A DNA stretch of 15,310 nt. Source: Candidatus Desantisiibacteriota bacterium. GTDB lineage: Bacteria; UBA9089; CG2-30-40-21. This document shows, one piece after another, positions 13,846-15,310 of the stretch. The position numbers and the translations under genes were made by a program. Each line of letters starts with the position of its first letter. Position 1 is the first letter of the stretch. The stretch spans positions 1 to 15,310 of the forward strand of contig JACQYP010000148.1 in the NCBI GenBank assembly GCA_016208205.1. The letters run 5' to 3'. The notes under the pieces are model-generated. The model ran no database searches and was not told where the DNA came from. It saw nothing but the letters and a program-made list of their open reading frames with translations.

Positions 13846-13928
13846 TGTCGTGTCAACTCATCCCGTGGCAAGTAAAATTCATACCAGCCGTTCACAGCTA
13901 AACTGGTTGCATGAGTTCGTGTCAAGGG
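13846..13928. repeat. small inverted-repeat region upstream of the ORF6N gene
   Basis: AACTCAT at 13855-13861 is inverted as ATGAGTT at 13912-13918. Both arms also carry the direct unit CGTGTCAA (13850-13857 and 13919-13926). Inside, ACCAG...CTGGT forms another short stem. This is the upstream region of the ORF6N gene, so it could be an operator or a decayed repeat. No clear promoter is seen there. Confidence 0.4.
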
Positions 13929-14010
13929 TCTCGCAACGGTCGCAAAGAAAAGAGAATAAATCATTTTGAATTTCTTTCCCTCTTTGCGTGCTTTGCGTAC
14001 TTTGCGTGAA
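13923..14010. repeat. ACGCAAAG palindromic element, copy 2
   Basis: CAAGGGTCTCGCAACGGTCG through AGAGAATAAATCATTTTGAA to GCGTACTTTGCGTGAA is nearly identical to 14694-14772. It differs by one substitution (TTGAATTT versus TTGAACTT) and an extra 9-nt CTTTGCGTG unit. The outer part of its left arm is missing. The remaining bases to 14091 hold only a CTGCCTTTGTGCCTTTC repeat piece and the 3' flank of the YoeB-like gene. Confidence 0.82.
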
Positions 14011-14091
14011 ATCTTTCCTGTCTTCCTTCTTCTCTGCCTTTGTGCCTTTCTTTTAACCGCAAGCTTTCACACTAACGAGAACCATCCCACA

Positions 14092-14358
14092 TTATTCATA
14101 ATGAGTCCACATACGGATTATTTTTACTGTTTTAATGTCCATTAGAACTTGATACACAAGACGGTGTTGAATGTTAATACGACGAGAATAAGCTCCCTCT
14201 AAGTTTCCAACCAGCTTCTCAAATGGTGGTGGCTGCTGGAATGGATCTTTCCCTAAGATTTCTAACAAAACCTCAGCTTTTGGACGAAGGCCTGATGCTG
14301 CAAGTTTTTTAGCATCTTTTTGAGCTTGCTTTGTAAAAACCAATTGCCAATTTACCAC
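14092..14358 (-). CDS. Txe/YoeB-family mRNA endonuclease toxin
   Basis: An 88-residue protein of RelE-fold Txe/YoeB type: WQLVFTKQAQKDAKKLAASG at the N-terminus, then PFEKLVGNLEGAYSRRINIQ, HRLVYQV and the ending IIRMWTHYE. The SRRI...HRLVY block and the terminal H-Y are the usual catalytic and substrate-contacting residues of YoeB. YoeB toxins cleave mRNA at the ribosome and are blocked by a Phd/YefM partner. The start is GTG 14358, 5 nt after AAGGAG, overlapping the antitoxin stop by 7 nt (GTGGTAA). Family call is secure. Confidence 0.9.
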   Translation of the reverse strand: MVNWQLVFTKQAQKDAKKLAASGLRPKAEVLLEILGKDPFQQPPPFEKLVGNLEGAYSRRINIQHRLVYQVLMDIKTVKIIRMWTHYE

Positions 14359-14594
14359 TTCAGCTCCTTGCTACATTTTTCGATGGGTGTTTCAAGACCT
14401 TCTCGAATCGATTCTCTCATTCCTGGGATTGACAGGAGATAGAGGGTTTCTTGTATTACTCGCCAATCTTCCTCGGTGATAAGAACAGCATTAGCCCTTT
14501 TGCCTGTGATCTGAATAGGCTGGTGCGATAACGCCACCTCGTCCAGCAGATTATATAATCTTGCTCTTGCTTCAGTAGTTGTTAATGTTGTCAT
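14352..14594 (-). CDS. Phd/YefM-family antitoxin
   Basis: An 80-residue protein beginning MTTLTTTEARARLYNLLDEV, the Phd/YefM DNA-binding domain. It continues with PIQITGKRANAVLITEEDWRVIQETL, and an acidic/hydrophobic C-terminus binds the toxin. The start is set at ATG 14594 because GGAGG lies 8 nt upstream. The ATG at 14600 would leave only 2 nt, and the longer reading from 14624 lacks an RBS. Order (antitoxin first), overlap with the toxin and likely self-repression through the upstream palindrome match the family norm. Confidence 0.88.
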   Translation of the reverse strand: MTTLTTTEARARLYNLLDEVALSHQPIQITGKRANAVLITEEDWRVIQETLYLLSIPGMRESIREGLETPIEKCSKELKW

Positions 14595-14612
14595 ATTCAT
14601 TGCCTCCATCAA

Positions 14613-14643
14613 ATACAGTATCATATTCCGTGTGTATTGTCAA
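14613..14643 (-). promoter_or_regulatory. promoter and possible operator of the Phd/YoeB operon
   Basis: On the minus strand a perfect -35 TTGACA (14643-14638) is followed by a 17-bp spacer and an extended -10, TGA-TACTGT (14623-14615). The -10 overlaps the palindrome ATACnGTAT (14613-14621), a reasonable site for autorepression by the antitoxin. Operator function is inferred. Confidence 0.55.
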
Positions 14644-14678
14644 GTTGGATTTTTTCTCATTTCCTTAAATTTTCAGAT

Positions 14679-14772
14679 TTCACGCAAAGGTCGCAAGGGT
14701 CTCGCAACGGTCGCAAAGAAAAGAGAATAAATCATTTTGAACTTCTTTCCCTCTTTGCGTACTTTGCGTGAA
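14679..14772. repeat. ACGCAAAG palindromic element, copy 3
   Basis: Arms TTCACGCAAAGGTCGCAA (from 14679) and TTGCGTACTTTGCGTGAA (to 14772) are inverted, around the shared centre AGAGAATAAATCATTTTGAA. It lies upstream of the Phd promoter. The rest of 14773-14869 contains a partial CTCTTTGCGAGAG plus a T-run and AT-rich sequence, with no gene. Confidence 0.82.
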
Positions 14773-14869
14773 CTCTTTCCCTCTTTGCGAGAGATTTTTT
14801 TTAATTATAAGTTATTTACAATACGAATAATACCATCTTTATTATTCCATTGCCCTAAGTATTGTCTCT

Positions 14870-15310
14870 TCATACACAGTTACTTAATCTAAAATCTTCA
14901 TCCTTTAATTTATCCAAAAGCTCTTTTACGCTTCTTATCTTTCCCTGTCTCTTAGCAAGAAGGATAATTCCCACCGTACCTATAATTCCCAGTCCTGCAA
15001 GTTCAGCAGCATTTCTACCTTTTCTTTCATCAATGATAACTTTATCTGCATTTATCTCATTTGCAAGCACCAAAACCTCTGCTTCTCCTCTATCTAATTC
15101 TGCCAGAAATAACTTCACCATCATCCTATTTCTTACACTTTTTCGTTTGATCCAGTTAGCATTCTTAACCTCATCAGTTCCTGATCTATTTCGTCCTCTG
15201 GTAACTACATCATCATACACAGCTTCAGGAATATATATTTCCTCAAAGAGTTCTCTAAGCAAATCAACCTTATCTATTTTTGCTAATGCAATTAAAGGTG
15301 TAGCGTTACA
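14870..15310 (-). CDS. DUF3368 PIN-like protein, 5' end outside the window
   Basis: The frame is open from the window edge: CNATPLIALAKIDKVDLLRE, then IYIPEAVYDDVVTRGR, LDRGEAEVLVLANE, VIIDERKGRNAAELAGLGI and GTVGIILLAKRQGKI. These are the conserved blocks of DUF3368, a PIN-fold RNase-like toxin family: (S/N)xTPLI at the start, GEAE, DE.xGR..A, and GTxGxLL.AK..G. Only about three or four N-terminal codons should be missing; the internal TTG at 15262 is not the start. Such genes normally follow a small UPF0175-type antitoxin, which would lie just right of the window. The role as a toxin is inferred from family. Confidence 0.82.
   Translation of the reverse strand, partial: CNATPLIALAKIDKVDLLRELFEEIYIPEAVYDDVVTRGRNRSGTDEVKNANWIKRKSVRNRMMVKLFLAELDRGEAEVLVLANEINADKVIIDERKGRNAAELAGLGIIGTVGIILLAKRQGKIRSVKELLDKLKDEDFRLSNCV

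Noticed and set aside
14781..14801. CTCTTTGCGAGAG followed by Ts as a terminator
   Set aside because: The stem is only about 3-4 bp and no plus-strand gene ends nearby.

Overview
The window looks like an accessory stretch of an AT-rich, Gram-negative-type bacterium. There is a PorV-like outer-membrane barrel, Sec-type signal peptides and ordinary Shine-Dalgarno sites. All genes read with the standard code, TAA included. Nothing identifies the species. The mixture of S23-type four-helix proteins, an ISAzo13-like element, toxin-antitoxin pairs and abundant short-period repeats is typical of poorly cultured candidate phyla; that placement is an inference.

Layout. (1) Positions 1-5529 are on the plus strand. 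They hold a large duplicated FapA/DUF342 protein behind a good extended -10 promoter, then a small zinc-ribbon membrane protein. Next comes a decayed restriction-modification remnant: the last 40 or so codons of an HsdM-like methylase overlap (ATGA) a YhcG/DUF1016 nuclease gene that is broken by one in-frame TAA. A MerR-like regulator ends this block. (2) Positions 5590-12423 are on the minus strand. One ancestral gene of about 638 codons (signal peptide, PorV-like barrel, TPR region, CsgG-like domain) is now in three pieces, split by an ISAzo13-like element and by a 1-nt frameshift. Removing the IS and one TTA duplication restores the frame exactly. Its 3' end overlaps (ATGA) a thioredoxin-like/metallophosphatase fusion. 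A four-helix-bundle (S23) gene bracketed by long inverted repeats and a phospholipase D-like protein follow. (3) Positions 12439-15310 are also on the minus strand and form a row of small defence or toxin-antitoxin type genes: HEPN/MNT, an ORF6N DNA-binding protein, Phd/YoeB, and a DUF3368 PIN-like gene running off the right edge.

The strongest structure not explained by genes is the repeats. Several unrelated-looking tracts share a 7-nt period (GGTTGTA, GATTCGC, GGTTCAA, GGCTGAA), others have an 8-9-nt period (AAGGCACA, CGCAAAGG). They fold as inverted repeats, sit on stop codons, separate the small gene units, and in several places have entered reading frames without breaking them. Two features deserve most attention: the inverted-repeat-bounded S23 cassette (7185-7695), and the three copies of a roughly 100-nt ACGCAAAG palindrome that separate the toxin-type genes.
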